Assembly: GCA_039621445.1 (NCBI GenBank)
Contig: CP154957.1
Location: 8,599,071 to 8,663,070 of the forward strand
Length of the DNA: 64,000 nucleotides
Source: Euglena gracilis
Lineage: Eukaryota; Euglenida; Euglenophyceae; Euglenales
Direction of reading: 5' to 3'
Shown here: positions 57,600 to 64,000 of the stretch, one piece after another
Position numbering within the stretch: the first letter of the stretch is position 1
Layout of the letters: each line of letters starts with the position of its first letter
The notes under the pieces: model-generated
The model's input: the letters and a program-made list of their open reading frames with translations, nothing else
What the model was told of the DNA's origin: nothing
The model's database searches: none
Position numbers and translations under genes: made by a program

Positions 57600-58282
57600 G
57601 TTAAATTGCTGAAATCACAAGTTGAAGCTGCAATTGAAATTGCTGAAATATTTTGTTTATCACGGCCGCCGGGCGTGATAAACAAAAACTCTGGGCGTTC
57701 GGCCTCACAATGGCCGAGATGCACCACGGCAAGCCCCTCCTCCGAGGAAGGAACGAGGGGCTTGCCGACATGGCACAGCGAATTCAACGGCTGGTGGACC
57801 AGTCCGGCGCCTAGTTTGGTTGTGATCGAGGGAGCTACGGTCAGGGGCCGCAACCCTCCTGCGCAGTGGTGCCGAAGAGCATTGCAGCTATCCATACTTC
57901 CCTCGCTTGGCTGAAGAGGAAGATATGCAGGTTTTTCTGGTTTGGGACACATCCCAGGCCTTGCAGCAACTGCCGCCACTCTACGGCGTGTGGCACCTGT
58001 ACAAGCAGGTCCTGCACGTGCTCACCGTTGGCTGCTGCGGCGGTTCTTGTTCCTGTTTTTGCAGAAGAGCTCCCATTCTCTGTGAGCAGAGGTCACCTGC
58101 CACTATTTGGAGGCACCCCCCTCCTCCCCCTGGCCCCAGCTCCCGGCCCCGCACCAGTACTTGGAGGCACCCCCTCTTCCCCTGGCTGTGCCTCCGTCAG
58201 CGGTTGGGACGACAAAAGATGGTGTTGGAAGCTGACGCAGCGGACCACCAGAGTCCACGGCGACGTGGGAATTCCACAAAGA
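57600..58282. other. Coding-like mosaic, both strands open
   Basis: On plus, EEEDMQVFLVWDTSQALQQL then PPLYGVWHLYKQVLHVL (about 57913-58030). On minus, LGAGLVHQPLNSLCHVGKPL and SSEEGLAVVHLGHCEAERPE (about 57670-57830). I cannot decide which is real. Related in character to the decayed sequence around it. Confidence 0.3.
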
Positions 58283-58944
58283 CCACGGCGACAGGGGACC
58301 TCCATCCTGGACTCTGACCGAATGATGGCACACTACGTCTGGTCCTCGGAATGGCGCCGATCCACCCGGCCAAGAAAAACCTGGCAATGACCTGGCATCC
58401 TTGGAGGACATATGCCCCCCGGGAGCAGGTCCCGGAGGCCTTTCGACCTCGGCTGTGCGTCTCCAGGAATATCACTGGGAACACCTGCAACCACAAATTA
58501 TGGAGGCCCCCAGGACAGCGGCCCCGCAGGCGTTCTGACTATGCTGGAACACGATGTGCACTGCTGTCCGGGACGTGTGGCAAGATCTGCTGCCTGCCTG
58601 CTGCCTCTCCGAGAAGCGTAACAAAGGTTCTCTGTGTCACGCGATAGCGCGATGTTGCAGCACCCCCAAGGCAATTTCCGTCCATGAAGTGATGGATGCG
58701 CCCTACCTGGCGGTGGCGCCGCGTGGCAACTGCTGGCTGGAAGCAGGTGGTGTGGAACGCCAGTGGCTCACTGTCTGCCTGCAGAGCCATACTCCCTCTT
58801 TGGCAGGATGCAGACTGCTCCTCATGGAACCTGACGCCTGGGGTGGGCATAATGGTATCACGGCATAATGCCTCTATTAAACCTGAAGAGAATTCTGTGG
58901 TGCTGGAGTGGCCAGAAGGTTGGAGCGGTCCGGCGTTGCTGTCT
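58283..58944. repeat. Duplicated segment, copy B
   Basis: Direct repeat of 55720-56358, with an insertion of about 38 bases near 58690-58730 (GATGCGCCCTACCTGGCGG region) that copy A lacks. The two copies lie 2.5 kb apart in the same orientation. Confidence 0.85.
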
Positions 58945-59227
58945 GGAGAAGGGCATCGTAATCTCAATCAGGAATCATCATGCCGAGTTGGTCTGTGCTA
59001 AGGTCATGTGGTCTGTCCTGCGATGGGTGGGGAGCACATTGCAAGGCATTCCTTGTCAAGGCCATGAAGAATGTATCTCTCGAAGAGACATCATCATTGC
59101 CAAGGCTAAAGTTGGCTACGATGCTCAAAGCCCCAACGACATATCAACCAATGCCCTACAAAATTCTCTGAATGATTCTGGTCTCACTTTTTTTGACCTA
59201 AAGATTAATGCCATTAACTTGAATTGA
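58868..59227 (+). CDS. Unidentified ORF, 119 codons, partly in repeat B
   Basis: It starts within the duplicated segment and runs into unique sequence with KVGYDAQSPNDISTNALQNS and LNDSGLTFFDLKINAINLN before the stop. The second half looks like normal protein. It may be a fusion of repeat and unrelated sequence, or the end of an exon. No family recognised. Confidence 0.25.
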   Translation: MPLLNLKRILWCWSGQKVGAVRRCCLEKGIVISIRNHHAELVCAKVMWSVLRWVGSTLQGIPCQGHEECISRRDIIIAKAKVGYDAQSPNDISTNALQNSLNDSGLTFFDLKINAINLN

Positions 59228-60600
59228 ATTACCCATATTATTGAATCTAAGATAAATATCTCTTGTAAATCGATGAATAATACCATTCTCCATAAACTCA
59301 TTATATTTAGAAATCGATTCCATTTTAATTCTTCATCCTTTGATTCATTGATTTCTGATTCAACTATATTTTGCTTTCTTACTCACATCAATTGGCATAA
59401 TAAAACACAATACAAATCAATATGTTTATACGTGCATATATACATCATATCTAATTAAAGAATAATTTCAATGTACAAATATAACAATGTGCAAATGGTA
59501 TTTATCATTATTTTTGAAATATTGTGCAACAGTTGCCTTCCCTTTCGAATTGATACCTGTTTCATTGCTGTATGACATAATGTTCCTGATGTAGCAATTG
59601 TTGATACCTTGCTGGTACAATTATTTTAAAAAAATTCCTTTCCTCCTGCTGTGAAATCAAATGATGTTAAAATATTTCCAGAATTTCCGTTGTAAACGTT
59701 AAATTTATCTGAATTAGCATACATTAAAACAACACCAGAAAGACCAAGAAGAAAAATAGGCCTAATTGCACTTCCTTGCGGTCCCTGTGGATCTAAATCT
59801 CTAATACCTAAATCTCCAGATTCACCATATGTAATAATACCCATTGGTCCAGTAGGTCCATTAAGGCCTATAAACCCATCATAACCTCTATCACCCTGAT
59901 TCAATTATGTCAGTTTGGGTATGAGATACATTTGTACTCATTATGATGCCATAGTTAATTGAGCTGTAAATTGTTATGATTCTTTCATATTTAAATATGA
60001 ATAATGCTGAAATAAATGAAACAAAATGGTTTAACATAAAAAAGCAACAACAATAAATAATTCAAGACATCATCCTTAATCGTTAATACCACCTATATTT
60101 AGATTAATTAGAAACATATAAAAAGAAAATGGGTTTCCAGAAAAACATACATGTATATTACATAATAATTGAGTTATTTAATATATATATATATATAAAT
60201 ACAAATAATGAATGCACCAGATATAAATAATAAATGGATGTTTTGCACAATAGAATCAAAAGAGAATAAAGATCATTTAGATTGTGAAATATATAAATCT
60301 GATGTTATATGCAATAAACACAAAACCGCCGTATAAATATGATTTTCTTTGATTAAACTTATTGAAATAGGTGAAAATGAATACATTTTATGAATAAACA
60401 CTGTTTTATATATCTATTGTATCTGAGACAGACGGATATATACATGGAGATGATGATATTTCTGTTTTTTTTCCTTTCAAAAAGCTGCACAGCGTCATTG
60501 AACATATTTTTTTTAATCATCCACCAATGTTGAACTCAAAAGGTGGAGTTGTTTGTAATGATGGGTGGTATTACCAATACTTCCATCATACACCCTCTTC
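59228..60600. other. AT-rich island
   Basis: Base composition changes abruptly to strongly AT-rich, unlike everything to its left. It lacks the C/G runs common elsewhere. Apart from the collagen-like frame at 59626-59904 I see no gene; an (AT)n stretch lies at 60181-60199. It could be foreign DNA or an assembly join. Confidence 0.7.
59626..59904 (-). CDS. Collagen-like (Gly-X-Y) frame, partly decayed
   Basis: 92 codons from ATG. The first third reads GDRGYDGFIGLNGPTGPMG, regular Gly-X-Y triplets. Then the register breaks (DLDPQGPQGSAIRPIF), followed by a hydrophobic and a polar tail (NGNSGNILTSFDFTAGGKEF). Collagen-like repeats form triple helices in surface proteins of bacteria, large DNA viruses, algae and animals. 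A similar frame lies on the same strand at 63605-63916. Confidence 0.5.
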   Translation of the reverse strand: MNQGDRGYDGFIGLNGPTGPMGIITYGESGDLGIRDLDPQGPQGSAIRPIFLLGLSGVVLMYANSDKFNVYNGNSGNILTSFDFTAGGKEFF

Positions 60601-60680
60601 TAAAGCGGGCTCTTTCAAAAACCTTTCCCACCCACAGCTTATAATTGCCCCTTGGGCATCACCCGTGGGCCCCTTTGGCT

Positions 60681-60782
60681 TTATCTAAAATGAAGACGAC
60701 CAAAAGCTCGTTTTGATTTTTTTGGGAAAAGTTGGGCAGCAGCAGTGAGGATGGTTTGGGGTTGGGCAAGGGACTCATGGCC
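60681..60782 (-). CDS. Possible terminal exon
   Basis: Acceptor CACACATACACACCCTGCAG; 33 codons then TAA: GHESLAQPQTILTAAAQLFP and KKSKRAFGRLHFR. A (GT)n array (60790-60836) lies just inside the upstream intron. No upstream partner was identified. Confidence 0.35.
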   Translation of the reverse strand, partial: GHESLAQPQTILTAAAQLFPKKSKRAFGRLHFR

Positions 60783-60789
60783 CTGCAGG

Positions 60790-60836
60790 GTGTGTATGTG
60801 TGTGTGTGTGTGTATGTGTGTGTGTGTGTGTGTGTG
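60790..60836. repeat. (GT)n microsatellite
   Basis: About 22 GT units with TA interruptions. Confidence 0.95.
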
Positions 60837-60948
60837 AAGCATTTTACGTTCCAAAACCCCAAATTCAATTTCATCCAGCAAACCTTTCTCACTCCAAGGT
60901 TACTGGTCCTTGAAAAGCAGTTGCCAAATGACGTGGGTGTTTCGAGTG

Positions 60949-60953
60949 ACAAT
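60949..60953. repeat. Target site duplication, left copy
   Basis: ACAAT directly before the left terminal inverted repeat. Confidence 0.75.
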
Positions 60954-60975
60954 CTTAGGCGGCGCGAATTGCCCA
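60954..60975. repeat. Left terminal inverted repeat
   Basis: Begins CTTAGGCGGCGCGAATTGCC; 22 of 22 bases match the right end in reverse complement. Confidence 0.9.
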
Positions 60976-61097
60976 CCCGATTTTTGCGTTTTTTGGCGTT
61001 TTTTGGCTGTTTTAAAAACAGCTAAAAGGGCACAAATATTTGAGCTGAGAGGGGTGTGTGGCGGCTTTAAGCAAAAATTTTATGAAAGTGGTTTTGC

Positions 61098-61109
61098 GCG
61101 GTATTCCGC
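61098..61109. repeat. GCGG-N4-CCGC palindrome
   Basis: GCGGTATTCCGC, the left-most of the internal palindromes, 144 bases from the element's left end. Confidence 0.8.
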
Positions 61110-61275
61110 TTAACCGATTTACGATTGTGTGTGAGTTGTGTGAGTTGGGGGTGTACTAGAACTGTTTGAAATGGCTGGAAAAACACCGACTTTGAATGGG
61201 TGTGACATGGGGCTGTGTGTCCATGGCTTATGTTAATAACAGTATTTGAGAGACGAGTGAACAATACAAGCGTGT

Positions 61276-61411
61276 GCGGATAACCGCGTAAAACGAAACA
61301 AGAGGTGACAGACAACGGAGTTAAACGTTTGGGCGGTAATCCGCGCACAATGCACTTGTACGCGGATAACCGCGTACAAGTGCAAACAAAGCATGGTGCG
61401 CGGATTACCGC
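61276..61411. repeat. Cluster of four GCGG-N4-CCGC palindromes
   Basis: Centres at 61276-61287 (ATAA), 61333-61344 (TAAT), 61362-61373 (ATAA) and 61400-61411 (ATTA). The third sits in a perfect larger palindrome: arm TGCACTTGTACGCGG (61351-61365), 4-base spacer, and the exact complement (61370-61384). Degenerate versions follow at 61444-61455 and 61501-61512. Confidence 0.9.
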
Positions 61412-61588
61412 GTACAATAACACAAACAGTTGATGACTGGTGGGAGGGAATCCGCCTGCTGTGTGTGTATACGTGTTGAGTGTAAAGCGACTGGGTGTAA
61501 GCGGGAATCCGTGTGGCCGGGTTGAGGGTGGGCAGAAAAAGGACAGCATTTGTGGACGATGGGATGGGGGTAGAAGATGGAAACCACC

Positions 61589-61717
61589 CTAGAAATGAAG
61601 TCTGCCGGTTTGTTGGCAAAGTTTTGCAACCCTACTTGTGACACCAGTCACAGGCGTGAATCTTTGCGGAGGACACGAACGACAGACTTTGTTGCCAGGT
61701 CGCCAGGCAGTTTGCAA
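61589..61717 (-). CDS. Possible terminal exon inside the element
   Basis: Acceptor CTCCAGACACCATTCAG, then 42 codons and TAG: LQTAWRPGNKVCRSCPPQRF, TPVTGVTSRVAKLCQQTGRL and HF. It has a Cys-x2-Cys pair. On the plus strand the same stretch ends in a perfect donor GTG|GTGAGT, so orientation is not settled; the other exons of the element favour minus. Confidence 0.4.
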   Translation of the reverse strand: MQTAWRPGNKVCRSCPPQRFTPVTGVTSRVAKLCQQTGRLHF

Positions 61718-62224
61718 CTGAATGGTGTCTGGAGTGTTGTGGTGAGTTTGAGGGGTGGAGGATTACGGAAACCAGGGAGAGGAGATTGAACCAGCAGGGG
61801 TTAACCAACCGAGGAGAGACGGCCAGCCCTTAAACCTGGGCACTCAGAGCAGGGGTGGTTTCCAAAAGGACCGGAGACACTTGCGCTGAGAGTGGTTACA
61901 TGGATGGAAGCCAGATGCACCGGGTCAAACATCGACCCGGCGTTGGTTGAGAACGACCGCCTTCTGGGTTACCCCCCTTCCACACAGCTTCTGACGGTGG
62001 AGACCACCGTTGTCTCCTCCGGAAGCATGTTGCCGACCCCAAGGGAAGAAGAGCCAGTAAAAAAAGAGGTGGTTTGGGTATTCTGTCTGAATTTCAGCGA
62101 AAACTGCAGCTTTTCAAAGGAAAAATGCTGTAACACTCTTCCAAAAAGCAATTGAAAAGGCCTTGATTTTCTCAGAACCTGGAGGACTCCTTCCCAAAAC
62201 CCCCTGAAATTGTTCGACTGTTAC

Positions 62225-62360
62225 CACCAGCTGCTGAAACAGGCGTTTCTCCGTCCGTATCTTGAATCACTTCTTCGTCGGCCTTCCCCAAACCCTGATT
62301 TTGGACCACAAAAACCGTTGGGTTCCGGGTGGAGGGCTCTGGGAGGTGCTTCTGTTCCTC
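62225..62360 (-). CDS. Exon inside the element
   Basis: Acceptor ACTGAGGTTGATTTCTCAG and donor GCTGGTG|GTAACA. It reads EEQKHLPEPSTRNPTVFVVQ, then NQGLGKADEEVIQDTDGETP and VSAAG, in phase with the exon at 62571-62512. Charged and well formed; no family recognised. Confidence 0.5.
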
Positions 62361-62511
62361 CTGAGAAATCAACCTCAGTTTTTTTGGCCGTTTTTCAGGA
62401 CAGTAACAAAACACCTTCTCTACCGCAGCTCACCCGGCCTGGCAACTGACACGTGCGTTCCACTGCTGTCCCTGCAGCCACCCCTCCAGCACTAGCCAGG
62501 GGGAACATTAC

Positions 62512-62571
62512 CGCCTCCTCATTGCAGAGGAGGGTGTCCACCTCCTGCTCAAATGCCAGGCGGGTTTCCGC
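62512..62571 (-). CDS. Exon inside the element
   Basis: Acceptor AGTACCCGATCAG and donor GAGGCG|GTAATG bound exactly 20 codons: AETRLAFEQEVDTLLCNEEA. The exon's first 12 bases are one of the palindromes (GCGGAAACCCGC), so the splice acceptor directly abuts it. Confidence 0.5.
62560..62571. repeat. GCGG-N4-CCGC palindrome at a splice acceptor
   Basis: GCGGGTTTCCGC on plus; with flanks it extends to CAGGCGG-GTTT-CCGCCTG (62557-62574). Confidence 0.8.
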
Positions 62572-62734
62572 CTGATCGGGTACTTGCTGTCCCGGCGCAG
62601 CAGCCACGGCTCCCTTTCAACCTGTCCCGCCCAACTGTCAAAAACGATGTCGCCACACGTCACCACTGACACCGACAATGCTGAGACACCAAAATATCAC
62701 AAACACAACCCATCACGACAGCAACAAGCTCCAC

Positions 62735-62805
62735 GCGGGTTTCCGCCCAAACCTCATCTGTGCGGAAACCCGCGCAAAGTAAAAGCGAAGTAAGCGGATA
62801 ACCGC
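62735..62805. repeat. Cluster of three GCGG-N4-CCGC palindromes
   Basis: 62735-62746 (spacer GTTT), 62762-62773 (AAAC) and 62794-62805 (ATAA). The first two are inverted relative to one another and could pair with each other. Confidence 0.85.
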
Positions 62806-62871
62806 CCACTGCTACCATCCACCAATGTCTCAAAATCTCCTCCCTCTCCCCCAAACTTGTTCGTTAACAAC

Positions 62872-62947
62872 TCCACGTGGTGACCGACTTCTGGAGGTTT
62901 CTGCGCGTTCCCACTTCCCGCTCCCACGTGTCATCCACAAACACGAA
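62872..62947 (-). CDS. Possible exon inside the element
   Basis: Acceptor GTTTGAGAAAGAGAACAG and a weak donor GTGGA|GTTGTT: FVFVDDTWEREVGTRRNLQK and SVTTW. The acceptor lacks pyrimidines. An alternative exon starting at the palindrome-linked acceptor CCTCAG|GCGGAAACC (62985) would read AETRAEGFEKENS. Confidence 0.3.
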
Positions 62948-62973
62948 CTGTTCTCTTTCTCAAACCCTTCTGC

Positions 62974-63112
62974 GCGGGTTTCCGCCTGAGGAATCATCAC
63001 TTCTGTACGCGGTAAACCGCCTAATCTCATTTTTACCTTTGTTCCCAGGACAGTCCCCTCCGTTAGGCCAGCATCTCTTCATCACAAAAACTCATTTTGC
63101 GCGGTTTACCGC
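62974..63112. repeat. Three GCGG-N4-CCGC palindromes
   Basis: 62974-62985 (GTTT), 63009-63020 (TAAA) and 63101-63112 (TTTA). A one-mismatch copy (ACGGAAACCCGC) lies at 63520-63531, 34 bases from the right terminal repeat. Confidence 0.85.
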
Positions 63113-63386
63113 TTAAAACATCTCTTCCAAGAAATTGTAGCATCTGTTGGGCAGTGCTGTGTGTTCACCTCCCCCGTCACTGGACGTCGGGACTCACGAG
63201 AGGTTCAAAAATGCGCGGGTTGCTTAAGCGGGTGCCTCTTCGTTACCTGCCACACTGTGTCACCCCCCCTCCAGAGGGGGGTCCGGCAGCCTCACCAAAC
63301 AACCTGGGCTCCGGTGGCCAGGTGTTCTCCGGCCGTTTTCTGTTTTTCAAAATTTCAGGGCGTTCCAGGGGGGTGTTTTCCAAAAC

Positions 63387-63480
63387 CCCCCCTAAAACGA
63401 CCATAAATTCTCAATATCGCCACTTTGTCAAAATGCTTAAAATGGACCCTTAACGACCCAAATTTTTGTGCTGGTGCCAT
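63387..63480 (-). CDS. Possible first exon inside the element
   Basis: Starts at the ATG read at 63480-63478 and reads MAPAQKFGSLRVHFKHFDKV then AILRIYGRFRG, ending at a donor AGGGGGG|GTTTTGG. The start lies about 85 bases inside the right terminal repeat, a sensible place for the first codon of an element gene. The basic, aromatic start would suit DNA binding, but this is a guess. Confidence 0.35.
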
Positions 63481-63564
63481 CCTCTCAAAATTTCGGGCAC
63501 AAAACAGTGAGTTTCGTAAACGGAAACCCGCGCACCCCAAGCGTGCAAAAAATCGCAAAAAATT

Positions 63565-63586
63565 TGGGCAATTCGCGCCGCCTAAG
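63565..63586. repeat. Right terminal inverted repeat
   Basis: Ends GGCAATTCGCGCCGCCTAAG; exact reverse complement of 60954-60975. Confidence 0.9.
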
Positions 63587-63591
63587 ACAAT
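63587..63591. repeat. Target site duplication, right copy
   Basis: ACAAT directly after the right terminal inverted repeat. Confidence 0.75.
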
Positions 63592-63604
63592 GAGACGGAG
63601 GCTA

Positions 63605-63916
63605 TCAAATCCTTTTAATTATGAATCTTTTGTGTGATTTTTGGGACAAAACCAACAAATTAGTGCTTCGAACAGCACCGGCAAATCCAATAGAACTTGT
63701 AAATCCTGCTGTTCCTATGACACCTGTAATACCTGTATCACAAATGGGTCCCATACAACTTGCAATTCCTGTGGCTCCAATAATTACGATCAGCCCAGTG
63801 ACACCTGTTGCACCAACAGGTCCAGTTGAACTTGTGGCGCCATCAAACGCAATAGAACCTGTGGCACCATCAGACCTTTGTGGTCCCTGAGATCCTTGAG
63901 CACCCGACCTGAGCAC
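63605..63916 (-). CDS. Collagen-like (Gly-X-Y) frame, decayed
   Basis: 103 codons. Triplets such as GAQ GSQ GPQ, GPV GAT GVT and GIT GVI GTA run through most of the frame. Several first positions have changed from Gly to Ser, Ala, Cys, Val or Arg (RSD, AFD, SST, VII, SCM, CDT). It ends in a basic tail (SQKSHKRFIIKRI). Substituted glycines suggest loss of triple-helix function. The opposite strand is open only because the repeat lacks stops there. Confidence 0.5.
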   Translation of the reverse strand: MLRSGAQGSQGPQRSDGATGSIAFDGATSSTGPVGATGVTGLIVIIGATGIASCMGPICDTGITGVIGTAGFTSSIGFAGAVRSTNLLVLSQKSHKRFIIKRI

Positions 63917-64000
63917 CCGACCGAGTACGACCGGGTTCCTGCAACCTGCGACCGGGGGGGGGTGGTCGTAACACCCCCAAAACCTGCAACCTGCGACCGG
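63900..64000. repeat. CCTGCGACCGGG / CACCCGACC short repeats at the window edge
   Basis: GAGCACCCGACC occurs twice in tandem (63898-63922) and CCTGCAACCTGCGACCGG twice (63935, 63983), separated by a G run and CCCCC. Confidence 0.8.

Larger units (their letters stand above)
60954..63586. mobile_element. 2633-base terminal-inverted-repeat element with ACAAT target duplication
   Basis: The left end (60954-60975) begins CTTAGGCGGCGCGAATTGCC. The right end (63565-63586) is its exact reverse complement over 22 bases, and similarity continues inwards (GATTTTTGCGTTTTTTGG against ATTTTTTGCGATTTTTTGC). ACAAT flanks both ends (60949-60953 and 63587-63591). The interior holds at least 13 GCGG-N4-CCGC palindromes and several small spliced exons on the minus strand. 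No transposase motif was recognised. A 5-base duplication does not fit the common classes (2-base TA, 3-base, 4-base TTAA, 8-base, 9-base), so I leave the superfamily open. Confidence 0.85.

Noticed and set aside
62900-62945. FVDD as a reverse transcriptase active-site motif inside the element
   Set aside because: The exon is only about 25 codons, lacks the surrounding hydrophobic strands and no other RT block is nearby.
63621-63890. Plus-strand protein of Pro/Val/Ile repeats
   Set aside because: It is the reverse complement of the collagen-like Gly-X-Y repeat; the minus frame explains the periodicity.

Overview
The window is nuclear DNA from a eukaryote with a large, repeat-rich genome. There are no operons, prokaryotic promoters or ribosome binding sites. 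Coding sequence appears as short (45-210 base) GC-rich islands. Most are bounded by a pyrimidine-rich AG acceptor and a GT donor and are separated by introns of 0.1-6 kb. Introns carry long microsatellites, runs of C or G of 8-20 bases, and several dispersed repeat families. The picture fits a protist with long introns and same-strand coding; a dinoflagellate-like genome is one possibility. The sequence does not prove the taxon, and no rRNA, tRNA or organelle gene was seen.

Region 1 (about 1.5-50.8 kb, minus strand). Roughly 35 candidate exons all read on the minus strand, so transcription runs right to left. Reading phase is continuous over several runs: 23745>23199>21218>19271>18252, 12156>11151>9865>8656>7747, 4675>3347>2225, 46685>45701, 37440>37077 and 35167>34398. 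At other junctions the phase breaks, so exons are missed or mis-bounded, or more than one gene is present. The encoded protein is rich in leucine/alanine helical segments in its upstream half (50-23 kb). It then has a RanBP2-like zinc finger (19.2 kb), Ser-rich and acidic low-complexity stretches, an exon with ADAMTS-like LPG-Y-C-FG spacing (12.1 kb), and an Ala/Pro/acidic tail ending near 1.5 kb. I cannot name the gene.

Region 2 (51.8-59.2 kb, mostly plus strand). This is a mosaic of decayed mobile-element coding sequence. It holds an exon that may come from a MULE-type transposase, zinc-knuckle remnants, an ORF with an intact 2A ribosome-skipping motif (as in some non-LTR retrotransposons), and a 640-660 base segment present twice.

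Region 3 (59.2-64 kb). An AT-rich island and the right end of the window each hold a decayed collagen-like (Gly-X-Y) reading frame on the minus strand. Between them lies the most unusual object: a 2633-base element (60954-63586) with 22-base perfect terminal inverted repeats and a 5-base target duplication (ACAAT). It contains at least 13 copies of a short palindrome GCGG-N4-CCGC and a set of small spliced exons I cannot assign to any family.

Low-complexity DNA dominates the rest: a 2.6 kb CAGA/CATA array (30.6-33.2 kb), many (CA)n and (TACA)n arrays, GC-rich CCGGG satellites, a 10-base minisatellite, and repeat families sharing a CGGCGC-N3-GCGCCG hairpin whose stem varies with pairing largely preserved.
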